64,000 nucleotides of DNA from Aurantiochytrium sp. KH105 (taxonomy: Eukaryota; Sar; Bigyra; Thraustochytrida; Thraustochytriidae), in the NCBI GenBank assembly GCA_003116975.1, contig BGKB01000128.1, positions 150,154 through 214,153 on the forward strand. The letters are read 5' to 3'. Every line of letters begins with the position of its first letter. Position 1 is the first letter of the stretch. The notes beneath the pieces were generated by a model. It ran no database searches and was not told where the DNA came from. It worked only from the letters and a program-made list of their open reading frames with translations. The position numbers were made by a program, and so were the translations under genes. Shown here piece after piece: positions 28,527-39,083 of this stretch.

Positions 28527-30491
28527 ATGCAGGAAAGCACCAACAGCCATGAATCCTTTCCGCGAGCGTCGTCGCTGTCGCAGTCTTCGCAGCAGTCGTC
28601 GCTGTCGGTGCAGTCGAAGCCTCTAAATGAAGATGGCAGTCGCTGCCGCAGACGTCTCTATCGTGATGCAGATGATGGCCAAATACGTTCGCGAGAATCT
28701 GAGTTGCAGGGAGCGTTCATGAGGCAAGATGTCCGGGGTTTTCAAGGCTCCTTGGACAATCTCATTCGCGATTTCAAGGAATTACGAGATGTTACTATAG
28801 AATCCCAAGAAAAACTCCATGATCTCAGGCAGGAGAATGAGCGTTTCCGTAAGCAAAATGAGCATCTGAAGCAGGAACTGTCAGATGCCAGGAAATCGGT
28901 CCAGCGTCTTCAAGAAGATCAGCAAGAAGATCAGCAACCTGATGCCATCTCGAGCACCAGTTCATGTGACGCTGGCGGCCGCAATGAGCATGTCATCGCT
29001 TCTACAGCTTCTGCGTCGAGATCCATAGAAGAGGACACATCTACAACCTCAGGCACCACCACAACCGAGGATCGGCCCCAGAAGCGCAGACGCTACACCG
29101 ACAGCGACAAGTATCACATTTTTCGAACCTATCAAAGCTTTGGTCGAAAGGCAGCACTGTCTGCCGCTGCTGAAATTGGAATGCCAAAACCAACTGCAAG
29201 AAGTATTTTGCTTCGCTTCGATAGGGAGGGAAAAGAAGCCATCCACGATAAGCGGCTCGACAAGGGAGGCCCTGGGCCCAATTCGAAGCGAGAGGAGTGG
29301 CACGGCGAGATGTTGTGCGAATGGCTTCACTGGGATGCAAGAATTACCTTGAAGGCTCTCGTTGCAATGCTTAATGCTGAGATCGGTCGGCGTATCCTTT
29401 GTCGAGAACTAGACAAGGAGTGCCCGACCTGTGGTCCATTGCTCAGCGAATCAGAACGCAAAAGTGGATACCACGTGGACATCGAGGAGCGCATGGAGAG
29501 CGCCTGCGAAAAAGCGAAGGAAGAGTATGAGAAAGGTCATATCCGCTGCGAGCGGACGATTCGCGAGTGGCTCAGACAGGATCCTTATTTGTACACTCGG
29601 AAGGCTGTTGTCAAACAAAAGACGTCTGCAAACACCGATGAAAACATGCGCAAGCGTCTCCTTTATGCGCAGGAGGTCGAGAAGATGCTGACCAACAGCT
29701 CATATTACCCAATTTTTATCGACGAAATGCCTTTTTACTCGACGATGACGTCCACCAAGGGTCGCTCACAAAAGGGAGAGCGGGCAGTCGTTCTCGTGCC
29801 ACCCGAAAGCAACTTAACGCATCGTAATCAGGTCGCCATGGCAGTGCATCATGAGCATGGGCTAATTTATGGATGTTCTTTCCCCCCTGTCAAGCGACAG
29901 AGGAACTGGTCAGCGCAGTACGGCAAAGAGGAATTCAAAGAGTTTCTTCGCGGCCTTTTTCATACCCTCATGGTCGGAAAAGATCCCCGGAGCAAGGTCG
30001 AATACGCGGAGACATTTAGAAATAAGTGCATCAGGATTATATGGGACAATGCATCCGATCATGGATGTCGACGTGAAGCAGCAAAGGCGGCTAACGGATT
30101 TCCTGAAGATGTCAAACCTGACAATTTTGACGAGTTCGTTTCCTTCGCACGCGAACGTGGGGCAACAGTCCATGTCGTGCACGCTGCACCAGTCTCGCCT
30201 CATCTGAACCTGTGCGAGATCTACAACGGGGTACTCTGTAGTCTCGTCAACACAGAGCGAAACCGATCTGATGTACGAGAAGCTCTGTTGGAGCCACAGG
30301 CTCGCGGCCGAGTTATCTCGAAACCAAACCAAGTGCTGGACAAAATCATCCACGGGAGCCTTGAAACACTGAAAAACGAGCGTGGAGCGCTTGCTGGCAC
30401 TTTCGCAATTATAAGAAGTGTCTTACAGAAAGTCATCGACAAGAACGGTTTTCTGGACTGGGAATGGGTCAACCAGAAAGAGATAAACTAG
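28527..30491 (+). CDS. DDE transposase, Tc1/mariner-IS630-like, with N-terminal coiled coil
   Basis: The 654-residue protein begins with a Ser/Gln-rich stretch and a coiled coil (about residues 75-140, LRQENERFRKQNEHLKQEL). A helix-turn-helix follows in the region AALSAAAEIGMPKPTARSIL. The C-terminal half carries a DDE-type catalytic core: D399 (IFIDEMPF), D507 (IIWDNASDH) and E564 (SPHLNLCEIYNG, the equivalent of NPxLNxIE in Tc1/IS630 proteins). Such enzymes cut and paste DNA at TA sites. The local DNA is clearly AT-richer than the flanks, which supports an incoming element. The frame is intact over its whole length, so it is either a recent insertion or a domesticated gene. I could not see convincing terminal inverted repeats. 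Confidence 0.75.
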   Translation: MQESTNSHESFPRASSLSQSSQQSSLSVQSKPLNEDGSRCRRRLYRDADDGQIRSRESELQGAFMRQDVRGFQGSLDNLIRDFKELRDVTIESQEKLHDLRQENERFRKQNEHLKQELSDARKSVQRLQEDQQEDQQPDAISSTSSCDAGGRNEHVIASTASASRSIEEDTSTTSGTTTTEDRPQKRRRYTDSDKYHIFRTYQSFGRKAALSAAAEIGMPKPTARSILLRFDREGKEAIHDKRLDKGGPGPNSKREEWHGEMLCEWLHWDARITLKALVAMLNAEIGRRILCRELDKECPTCGPLLSESERKSGYHVDIEERMESACEKAKEEYEKGHIRCERTIREWLRQDPYLYTRKAVVKQKTSANTDENMRKRLLYAQEVEKMLTNSSYYPIFIDEMPFYSTMTSTKGRSQKGERAVVLVPPESNLTHRNQVAMAVHHEHGLIYGCSFPPVKRQRNWSAQYGKEEFKEFLRGLFHTLMVGKDPRSKVEYAETFRNKCIRIIWDNASDHGCRREAAKAANGFPEDVKPDNFDEFVSFARERGATVHVVHAAPVSPHLNLCEIYNGVLCSLVNTERNRSDVREALLEPQARGRVISKPNQVLDKIIHGSLETLKNERGALAGTFAIIRSVLQKVIDKNGFLDWEWVNQKEIN

Positions 30492-31121
30492 ATTTTACAG
30501 TTGAACTTTTGCAAGTGTGCCAAAACGACCGAAAAGGAATGCGAAGCATCTACATTACATGTACTTCAAGCCGCTATCCGCATAAATCTTGGTTTGGAAC
30601 ACGGTACATGCATTCCGTTCACAAGTGGGTTCACTGACTGGCTACAGATCAACGAAGTCGAATTTTTGTGTTGTTGCAGTGGTTGATGTTCCTCCAAATG
30701 TCATGGGAAAGGGGTCCCCGCGAGTTCTTATTGGCGGATGTCACCGAGCCTCCTCATCTCTCTCTCTCTCTCTCTCTCTCGCTCGCTCTACCTTCGCCCT
30801 TTCTTCTCGTCCAAGAGAGATAGCAGTGCGCATCCAGGCAATACGAAACAAATCGCTTCGTTGTCCTTCCTTGCGATGAGATGGAAATCTAAAACCGGAC
30901 CATGACTCTTTGAGTCTACTTCCAATATTCATCAGCCGCGAATTCTTGTTTGCTCGAATAGAATGTGTGCACAAGCAAGAGACAGGACGTATGTGCATTT
31001 TACAAGACCTGCACGTTAATGTTTACAAATATATTCACATGGTATGTGTTCTTGTTCTATAAACGCCACCCGTCCGAGAACCGTCGCAGGCAAATTTTCA
31101 ACGCTGCGGCTGCTGCTCGCG
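30492..31121. other. spacer between transposase and Crinkler-like gene
   Basis: AT-rich. Contains a (TC)n microsatellite at about 30755-30781 and ends with a TATA box before the next gene. No coding sequence recognised. Confidence 0.55.
31058..31063 (+). promoter_or_regulatory. TATA box of Crinkler-like gene
   Basis: TATAAA, 64 bp upstream of the ATG at 31122. Initiation about 25-30 bp further on would exclude the upstream in-frame ATG at 31044, which supports 31122 as the start. Confidence 0.4.
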
Positions 31122-33239
31122 ATGTCGGACCATCAGCTTCCCCTCGACGAGCCTGACTACTCCAAGTGGCCGGACTCCGCCTTTCAAGCCCTCACGCCCG
31201 ATCATGTCAAGTTGTTTGACGATGAAAACGTGCAGAGATTTCGTGAGCATCTGGAGGAACACTGGTGGACAACTTTGAAGCAAAGTACGAGTGGCACCCA
31301 GACACTGATAGCCTTTACTAAAGCGTCCTTGGACGCCTCCCGGCGCAGGCGTGCCGCTCAAGATAAAGAGACTGAGGAGATGCTGAAGGCGATCAAAAAG
31401 ATGGACGAAGATACGGAGCTGATGGCGGAATATAATGCCGCGATGCGTGATGAGATTGATGCTAAAGAGAAAATACGTAGCATCTCATGCGACCCTGAGC
31501 TCGCACCAGACGTCCGGGCGCGCAAGCTTGCTGGAGCGAACGCGGTCTACGTAGAGTTCGAGGCCGAGGTTGCCGAACTCGAAAAACGCCTCGTTCAAAG
31601 GGGCTTGTTGAGGCCGGGAGATTGGTGCAGGTCTGCCCTGAGACGCGCCTTGTGCGAACGAGTCGAGAATCCGCCCACAGAGCAAGCCTCCAGCCTGCCA
31701 CGCAGATGGGGCTTGGAATTTCAGCGCCTCGAGCACTGGGACGATTTTAACGCCGGCAAGAACCTCAGATCGTCCCCCGCATTTCGCTTGCGGATCGATG
31801 CGAATGCCTTCGTCACGGACGAGGCCTTTGATGCCTCGGAGAGCGAAAAGGGCTGCGCCATGATGATGTACGCGCGCTCCGAGGACCCGCTGTTGCAGCA
31901 CGTTTTCCGCCACCGCGATAAGCCGTTTGGCGACTTGAAGATGGCTCTCAAGTTCGAGCACATCGCCGTGCTAGGCGCGCGTCCCGATCAGCTGTGGCTC
32001 GCAGGCAAGCCTGAATGGAACGGCGAAATGCGGCCCCTTCTGGTTCACGAGCACAAGAAGCCCGCGGTCTTCCCCGCCAGGGTTGGCGGAGGCACCGAGC
32101 CACGCCTCAGAATCTGGGAGTACGGGATGCGAAGAAATGACTCCTCGCGCTCAAATGACTTCCATCAGGGAGTAAGCGATGTGCTGCAGGAGGCGTACGG
32201 TTACATGATTACTCTTGGGCTGCGTTACGGCGCGATTAGCACGACGGAATATACCTGGTTTCTCAAGCGTGCAGATGACAACAGCTCTGGCACACAGACA
32301 CCCGCCGGTCTCCTCGTGTCTAGTGCATACTCGTGCACGAGAACAGGATACACGTCCTTGCACAGAGGATACCTGACGGCGCTCTTGCATGCGCTGCGAG
32401 ACGACAGCGCCTCCGGCCAGTTTCCCGGCCCCAGCACTCCGCTGGGGTTGAATCTCGCGGCCCAGTGGCGCGAGGCCCTTGGAGATACCAAGCTGGAGCG
32501 CGGCCTTGCGGACCCTTTCGAGCAGAGGATCTTCGCGTACCTTGCCGCCATTCAAGAGGGAAAGTCGGCGGCGGGCGGGCCCGGCGATCTCCTCCCGCTC
32601 CAGCGCTCCGCCATGGCCGACCTGCTGCCCGTGCCCTGGGACAAGGCCTACGAGCGCGTACGCGAGTCTGCGGGCTCCAGCGTGCTGCGGCTGCGGCGCC
32701 CCGACGGGCTCGCTTTCATCGTCAAGACCCCCGTCGTGGGCGGGCCGGACGGCATCTCCGCCGCCGAGGTCGCCGAGGCGGCGAGCCGCGAGACCCGCGT
32801 CTACGCGGCGCTCGCCGCCTTGCAGGGCTCGTCGCTGGCCCCCATGGTCTACGGCGGCGCGCTCATGGACGAGGACCGCGGCGGCTGGCACGCCGTCATC
32901 ACCTTGGACGTGGGCACGAGCTTGGACCAGCTCGAGGCGCCGCTCGCGGAAGGGGTGCAGACGGGAGCCCTCGCGGCCCTCGCTCGCGTGCACGCGGCCG
33001 GCTGTCTGCACGGCGACGTGGCGCTGCGGAAGTTTGTGCTTTGCCCCAGCACAGGCGCCGTGCGTGTGATTGGCTTTGCCCGCGCCGAGCTCGTGGGTGT
33101 CGATTCCGCCGAAGCAAAACGCGGTGCCGCGGCTGAGATATCCACCCTGCGAGACTGCCTCGGACTCGCGCAGGTGGACGCCCCGGAATCGCGCGTTGAA
33201 GACGCCTCGTCCAGCACGAAAAGAATTCGCGTGGCGTAG
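31122..33239 (+). CDS. Crinkler-like protein: nuclease-like domain plus degenerate protein kinase
   Basis: The chosen start gives 705 residues (an in-frame ATG at 31044 would add 26). Residues 1-160 are charged and helical. Residues about 200-400 look like a PD-(D/E)xK nuclease fold: VHEHKKP with E310 and K312, preceded by a conserved acidic strand and followed by QEAYGYM (Q356, Y359) and a TEYTWFLKR strand. Residues about 500-680 are a protein-kinase fold with K535 (FIVKTP) and a catalytic-loop HGD (630-632). The Asn expected at 637 is Lys, and the DFG aspartate is Gly651 (IGFA), so metal binding and catalysis should be impaired. Nuclease-plus-kinase architecture is known from Crinkler (CRN) proteins of oomycetes, fungi and other eukaryotes. 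Proximity to a transposase fits the mobile history proposed for that group. Confidence 0.6.
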   Translation: MSDHQLPLDEPDYSKWPDSAFQALTPDHVKLFDDENVQRFREHLEEHWWTTLKQSTSGTQTLIAFTKASLDASRRRRAAQDKETEEMLKAIKKMDEDTELMAEYNAAMRDEIDAKEKIRSISCDPELAPDVRARKLAGANAVYVEFEAEVAELEKRLVQRGLLRPGDWCRSALRRALCERVENPPTEQASSLPRRWGLEFQRLEHWDDFNAGKNLRSSPAFRLRIDANAFVTDEAFDASESEKGCAMMMYARSEDPLLQHVFRHRDKPFGDLKMALKFEHIAVLGARPDQLWLAGKPEWNGEMRPLLVHEHKKPAVFPARVGGGTEPRLRIWEYGMRRNDSSRSNDFHQGVSDVLQEAYGYMITLGLRYGAISTTEYTWFLKRADDNSSGTQTPAGLLVSSAYSCTRTGYTSLHRGYLTALLHALRDDSASGQFPGPSTPLGLNLAAQWREALGDTKLERGLADPFEQRIFAYLAAIQEGKSAAGGPGDLLPLQRSAMADLLPVPWDKAYERVRESAGSSVLRLRRPDGLAFIVKTPVVGGPDGISAAEVAEAASRETRVYAALAALQGSSLAPMVYGGALMDEDRGGWHAVITLDVGTSLDQLEAPLAEGVQTGALAALARVHAAGCLHGDVALRKFVLCPSTGAVRVIGFARAELVGVDSAEAKRGAAAEISTLRDCLGLAQVDAPESRVEDASSSTKRIRVA

Positions 33240-33497
33240 GCCTAAACTGAAATGAAACGTAATGAAATGTAGCAATGAAATGTAGAAGTAGGCGTTCTTG
33301 AGCCCGTACATTCTGCGGATTTGGGCCTGCCTGCACAGCCTTTTATTGCATGTAGTATCCATGTCCAGTGCGAAAAGACGAATTACAAATGAGAAAAGTC
33401 GTGGCGTTTTCGAGTCCTTTGTCGAGATTCTCGAGCATATATCGCATGTCTCGCTTGTTCATGTCTGGCAGTTCATGCCTCGAATAGACTGGCTTGC

Positions 33498-33606
33498 AAA
33501 CTGAGTACTCGACTCGGGCCAAGTCTTCAAACTGAGTACTCGGGCCAAGTCTCCAAACTGAGTACTCGGGCCAAGTCTCCAAACTGAGTACTCGGGCCAA
33601 GTCTTC
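33498..33606 (+). repeat. 26-bp tandem repeat, four copies
   Basis: Units begin AAACTGAGTACTCGGGCCAA and end GTCTCC or GTCTTC. Copy 1 (33498-33528) carries a 5-bp insertion, GACTC; copies 2-4 are exactly 26 bp. Each unit contains the palindrome GAGTACTC. Confidence 0.92.
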
Positions 33607-36600
33607 ACAAGACGCAAAATCTTATACTTCGACAGAGTCCGGACGGTAGAGAAGAGGAAATCGGACTCGGGTCTGTCGAAGATGGAGTAAATCGTAAATT
33701 GGCACTAACGCGCCCAACAAAACCTTTACGCGATACAAGTTTGTTGTCTTGATGAAATAACTAGAGTCAAGTAAATCGCCAGGGTGAATTTGATGCTGGC
33801 AAAATCAAACAATCTGGAGGTGGAACTCGACGTTCTCGCCACCTTCAAGGTTGTCTAGAGAATGTAGTGGGGAGCTTGTGGGTCATACATCCCTTGGTCG
33901 TGCTAGCTCATGCTGCGAGCGCTATTAGACTTCCTTTAGTGTCGCATGAAATTAGTGTTTGACGAGATCGGGTTGAACTTGTCATGGCGAGTGCAAGTTT
34001 GACTTCACCGCTTTTGTGTTGCTGCTGTCGCCTCACATCATTTCAATGTTCCACAATCTCTGAGTGTTCTTCGCGAGCTCTACTTTTTTATTCTTCAGCT
34101 TTCTTGGTTTTTCTTTCACAACGTGAGAGATCGATCCTTTTGCTGATAGGAGTTTATGGATCTACCAACCGTCATTCTCTGTCTGCCCACAAAGATGGAG
34201 TGTGTAGTTTTAGCGATTTAGTGCCGGGAGGGAAGTATCGATGCGATTAGTAGGTGTTGGGAAAAGGAAATGACGTGAGCAGACAGCAGCGCCAAAGAAG
34301 TAGTGAAGTAAACTAGGCACCCATGGGAAATCTATCATGGACTTGCCGTGCCAACAACCATCCAATCTCAGCAGCCACTAGCTCGTGCGACATTAAGGTA
34401 AGTCTAACATTGCTCAGAGCACGAACTAGCACGGCCGAAGATTTGAGATCATCCAACTCTTCACTACATCCTCGATCTTCACCACCAGACAGATTCATCT
34501 CAGCAGAATCGAAACCCCCCAGGCATTCCTAGCGTACTTTGACATACTAGCAATCCATTTGACTCTACTTATTCCAATAGTAGGCCTACATCGACCAGTT
34601 CACCAAGCGAGAGCAATCGACTCCGTGCAGGGTCAACGGCAAAATATGCGTTGAGGACCAGGCCTTTCTCCTCCCGTTGTCAAGACTTGTCGTCCAAGTC
34701 TGGCTCGGGCTGCTCGCCACCCTGAGCAATATACGTCGCTCGCATGAGGGAAAATTTGCCTATTCGATGTTTCTCCTCAAGTTTAAGACTGCTGGACGTT
34801 CTCTTTGCCACTTGTAGCTAGCAACTCGGCCCGTTCCAAGTATCATGTACAATTATTCTCGCGTAGATATCTTTTGGCTTCTGACAGCAAAGATATTGAG
34901 GTTTTCCATCCACCCTTTGTGCGATGAGCGTGTCCACGCGATAGACTTTTGTAAATGATGTCAAGTTGCACGTAAATAGAATAATTTTCGACTCATTTGC
35001 GACTTGCACGAAACTTCATGGTTTGTTTCCTCTTGTTGTCAGGTAAATTCGGTGCAAGACGCAGTTGCAGTCTTGTGAGAAGGATGACACAATGGAAGGG
35101 TATTTCATGCGCGGTTTGATTCAGACGCTATCCGTGCGTCAAGTGAATGGGCGGCGGACCAAAAACCAGAGACCCATTCGTATCGTTTGTACAGTCGTAG
35201 ACAAGGGCGGCGCTCAAGAGATCTAATTTCTGGGCGTGTTGGCCTTGACATTCGTGCAACAGCCTATACCTTCATGAGCAGCCAGGTGTTTTTCCAAGAA
35301 AAGGGAAAGAAAGAAAGAAAGAAAGAAAGCGCAAGTTTTCAAGAAAGCAGTTTTGGCGAGACAAGTTGTAGCAGCAGCGCAGAGCGTGATGTGGACAGAT
35401 CGAGCCCTGCGGCTTAGGGCCGCTAACAAGGAGGCGGCTCATCTTCCTCGCGGCGTCACGGTTTCAGGGCCAAGAAGTTTGAGTGCGGCCCAAGTCACGT
35501 TTCGAAATAGGGTGGGGAGGGCCATGGATCTCCGAGCCAAGACCTCGATCTGGCCTCATTGCGAGCGATGCGAATGAACTCCTCTCCAAAGGCAGCGTGC
35601 CTGCAGTGGCAGCTGCTCCTTGCAGGCACGGCATGGTAGATCCGCGCCAACGTGACTCCAACTTGTGTCATGATCACGACCAAACCGCTGGACTCGCGAC
35701 GATTCGCAGCCCTGCGCTTTCCCCCCTACCTAGCCATGTGGCAAAGAGCAAGAACGCGCGCGGGAACGTCGTGGCGGCTTGCGTGGACTTCACTCGCTCC
35801 GTCTCGCCGGCGTTGGCGCTGCGAGCGTCCGGGACTTGGTCGCTGCTCGTCGTCGGGGACTTCTCGTCTCCCCCCTCGGGTCATGACTTCCCGGGAGCCG
35901 GCGCGCTTGCTGCCGGTGGCGGCGTCTCCGAGCTCAGCGACGTGGGGTGGGTCCGAGCCGCGCCGCGCCGCGCCGCTGCCCGCTGCCCTGCCGGTCGAAG
36001 TCTTCGTCCCAACCACGCTCGCAGTGGCCGGTCGGCGGGCGATCATGGGCGGCTCGGCTAGCCTCGCCTCGCATCGCCTCTCGCATCGCACGCCGCTCTC
36101 CCGCGTCTGGCCTGCGCGCACCCGCACAAAAGGGGACTGCCTGGGCCTCCCGAAGGGACGCTCTCAGCGCAAGCAGCCGCAGCTGCAGAGCGTCCTTGCC
36201 AAGTACACGGCCGTCCGCGCCGCCGCGCAGCTGCGCTGGCTGGCTGGCTGCGGCAGGGAGGAAGGAGCGGAGCCCGCTCGCTGATCGTCTCCGCGTCCGG
36301 CCGGGACGGCGCTCGACGTCGACGGGCTTCGCCAGAAGCGTCGCGCCCGACCGGCAGCAGCAGGCAGGCAGCTGGCCAGAGTGCCAGCTGCCGTCGCCAT
36401 TTAGCTGGCTAGCTGGGCAGCCACGATGAACACCCATCTGGCTGCATTCGTCGCGACCATTCGAACCGTCTGCCATGCATGGCTGGCTGGCCGACCGAGC
36501 GCTGCGCCGGCGCGGAGGCCTCAAGGTCTCCGCGCAAGGCATGGCGTGCCGCGGCGTGGCATGGCGTGGCATGGCGTGGCATGACCACCTCCGCGCAGAC

Positions 36601-38058
36601 GATCGATGGCGCTTCGAGCGAATCGACCCTCCCGCGGTTTGGGTCGACGATGCCATGAGGCGTGCCTGTTCACGTCAAAAACGTCCGGCTTCCCGTCGTG
36701 TCGGCCACGCGCCGGCCCTTGGCCGTGGCGGCCGGCTGCCTCGTCTGGCTGAACGCGGGCGTCCATGTTGGCGTCCACGGGGGGGGGGGGGGGCAGGCAG
36801 TCGCGGGCTCTCCTTCCTCGCGCTCGCAGATGCGTGCGCGCGGTCGCCTCGCTGCCTGCCGAGACCGAGGCGCTTGCCGGCTTTCCTCGCCCCGCTCCCG
36901 CTCCCGCTCTGCAGCCAGGTGCTCAGCAGCCAGGTGCTGCAAGGAAGGCGCAGTCGCCGAGCGCCTTCTGGCTGCTGCAGCTGCAGCTGCTTCTCCGCGT
37001 CTGTCTGTCTGTCTTCCGCGCCTTCTTCTCTCCGGCCCTCTTCACGTCGTCGCGCCCGCCTTCCTTCGCCTGGCAGGGGCCTCTCGGATAAGGCAGAGTC
37101 CGGGGAGCCGGGCCGTATCCGCGCGCAGGCCACTGTGGGGGCACGGCTTCCAAGCCGGTCCAGAGCGAGGCGCTGGCTGCAGCCAACTCGCGCGCCGCCC
37201 CCCTCTGCACGCTCCCGCGCCGCGGCCGGGGGGGGGCACGCGGGGCGCGCCCCCCCCCAGCGTTCGGACCAGCCCCGCGGCGCTGTCTCCTCGGCGCGGA
37301 TCGCATTATAACCTTGGTTGACAAGGGCATTCACGCAAGCAAGCAGGCATAAACCGCAGCACGCGACGCAAGCAGGCAACGACCGATCGCGGCCGGCAGG
37401 GGCGCTGCTTTGCGTCCGCGCGGCCGGCGACCGCTCGAGAGCGTGGGCTCGAGGTTGAACTGACGCTGACATGACTGTGCGTGAAGCCAGCCACCCTCGG
37501 CACCACGCTGAGCTGCTACCGCGCACAAGGCTTGTGCGCGCTCGGCTTCCTTCGCCCCTGTAGTAAGTCAAGTTGCCTGCCTGCCTGGCATCTGGCTGGC
37601 CATGGTGGCTGGCTTGTTGTCGGCGTATTGCCGAACCCCTCATATCATCACAGACCAACCAACCATGGCAACTTGAAAAGTCAGCGTTTCGCTCCATGAT
37701 TGATCGCCTGCCAGCTGACCGACTGACTCTTGGTCGCAGGCGCCCCATCGAGTTGCCGTATAGGTGCTCGCATCGTCAAGAACGGCGTCGAACACCCGTC
37801 CATGGGCCCTGCCATTGCGCTCTCCATGATGCAGGCGGTGCGGGCCGGGCCCCACCTTGTTTCCCTTCCACAGCTTCCTTCGCGTTCTGCCGCCGCGCCG
37901 CGCCGCCTCCCGCCTTCCTTTTCTCTCTTCTCGGCGCCGCTGCGCAAGAGCGCGGGCAGCGCAGCGCAGAGCGAGCGAGGCCAGCCAGCCAGCAAGCCCA
38001 GCCGCCACGGCGAGCCCGGACCGGGACCGGGGTCGGCGCGGAAAAGAGCCAAGGCCGA

Positions 38059-38088
38059 CGAGGCGAGGCGAGGCGAGGCGAGGCGAGG
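38059..38088 (+). repeat. (CGAGG)n pentanucleotide array
   Basis: Six tandem units, the same pentamer as at 13805 and 41904. Confidence 0.88.
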
Positions 38089-38879
38089 GCGAGGCTGCTT
38101 TCGCTCTTGCTCTAGCTCATCTCGAGTTGGGTTTTCTTGATTTTCTTTCTTCCTTTCTTTCTTTCTTTCGTTCTTTCTTTCTTTCTGTGTCTCTCTCTCT
38201 CTTTGCGCTGCGCCTCGCACTGAGGCGAAGCAGGCTTCCCGCGCCGGCGCGCACCAGGGCAGCCCCTCTGCGCCCCTGCACGCCCAGTGGCGTCCCCTCT
38301 CCGCGGCCTCCCACCGCGCTCCTGCCGCCTCTGCCGCGGCTCGGCTCTCGTGGCTCTCGCGGCTCGCCCGCCTCTGGCTCGGCTCGTCGCAGCTCGCGTC
38401 CCCTCTCTTGTTTCCTGCCTCTCTCTCTCTCTCTCTCCGCGCCTCGATCATGGCGGCTCGCCTCCCTCCCTTCCTTCCTTCCTTCCTTCCTTCCTCCTCC
38501 CTCCCCGCCTTTCTCCCTTCGAAGGTTTCCTTCCGGCTTCCCGTGTTTCTCTGGGCGTGCCGGCGCTGCGCCGCTTCTGCTCCCGCGCCGCCGGGCCGCG
38601 CCGCCGCCGCCGCCGCCGCAAGGCAGGGGCCGGGGAGGCGGCGCCGTGGTGCGCGGCGTGCTGCGGCGGCACGGCGGGCCTCGTGCTGCGCTGGCGGCGG
38701 CAGCTGGCGCTGGCAGGCGGCGGTTCTCCTTCTCGCTCTTCCTCGCTCCGCTTTCGTTTGCAGAGAGCTGGCCAGCCGCGGTAGGAGGCCGCTAGGGGGT
38801 GCTAGGGGCGGCGGTCGCTGGCTAGCGCGCTGCTGCTGGCTAGCGGCGAAGCGGCGCGGAGCAAAACAGGATCGAGCAC

Positions 38880-39083
38880 ACGCAAGCAAGCAAGCAAGCA
38901 GAGCAAGCAAGCAAGCAAGCAGAGCAAGCACGCATCAGCAGCGCGAGAAAGTCCGCGCGCGCGGAGTGGACAGCGCCAGCAGAACCGCAACCGAGTGATC
39001 GCAGCGAGAGCAGCAGCAAGAGCAGCAGCAGCACGAGAAGCAAGCAAGCAAGCAAGCAAGCAAAGAAGCAAGCAAGAAAGAAG
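38880..39083 (+). repeat. (AAGC)n-rich 5' leader
   Basis: Several interrupted blocks of AAGC tetranucleotides (38882-38930 and 39040-39078) run up to 5 bp before the ATG of the first TIL-domain gene. They are probably its transcribed leader, because similar blocks precede other genes here. Confidence 0.7.

Larger units (their letters stand above)
33240..39083. other. 5.8-kb region without a convincing gene
   Basis: The first 2.2 kb (33240-35450) is AT-richer and holds a 26-bp tandem array (separate entry), a possible retroelement remnant near 34323-34470, and an (AAAG)n run at 35303-35330. The rest is extremely GC-rich, with a G homopolymer at about 36780-36794, a (TTCT)n run at 38140-38190, a (CTTCC)n run near 38466-38492, a (CGAGG)n array at 38059-38088 and AAGC repeats leading into the next gene. 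Long open frames here translate to low-complexity Arg/Ala/Ser strings on both strands and are not called. Confidence 0.5.

Noticed and set aside
36675-38931. Long minus-strand frames of 357 and 416 codons, plus the overlapping plus-strand frames
   Set aside because: Low-complexity Arg/Glu/Ala/Ser strings that arise from microsatellites. Frames are open on both strands at once and have no recognisable fold.
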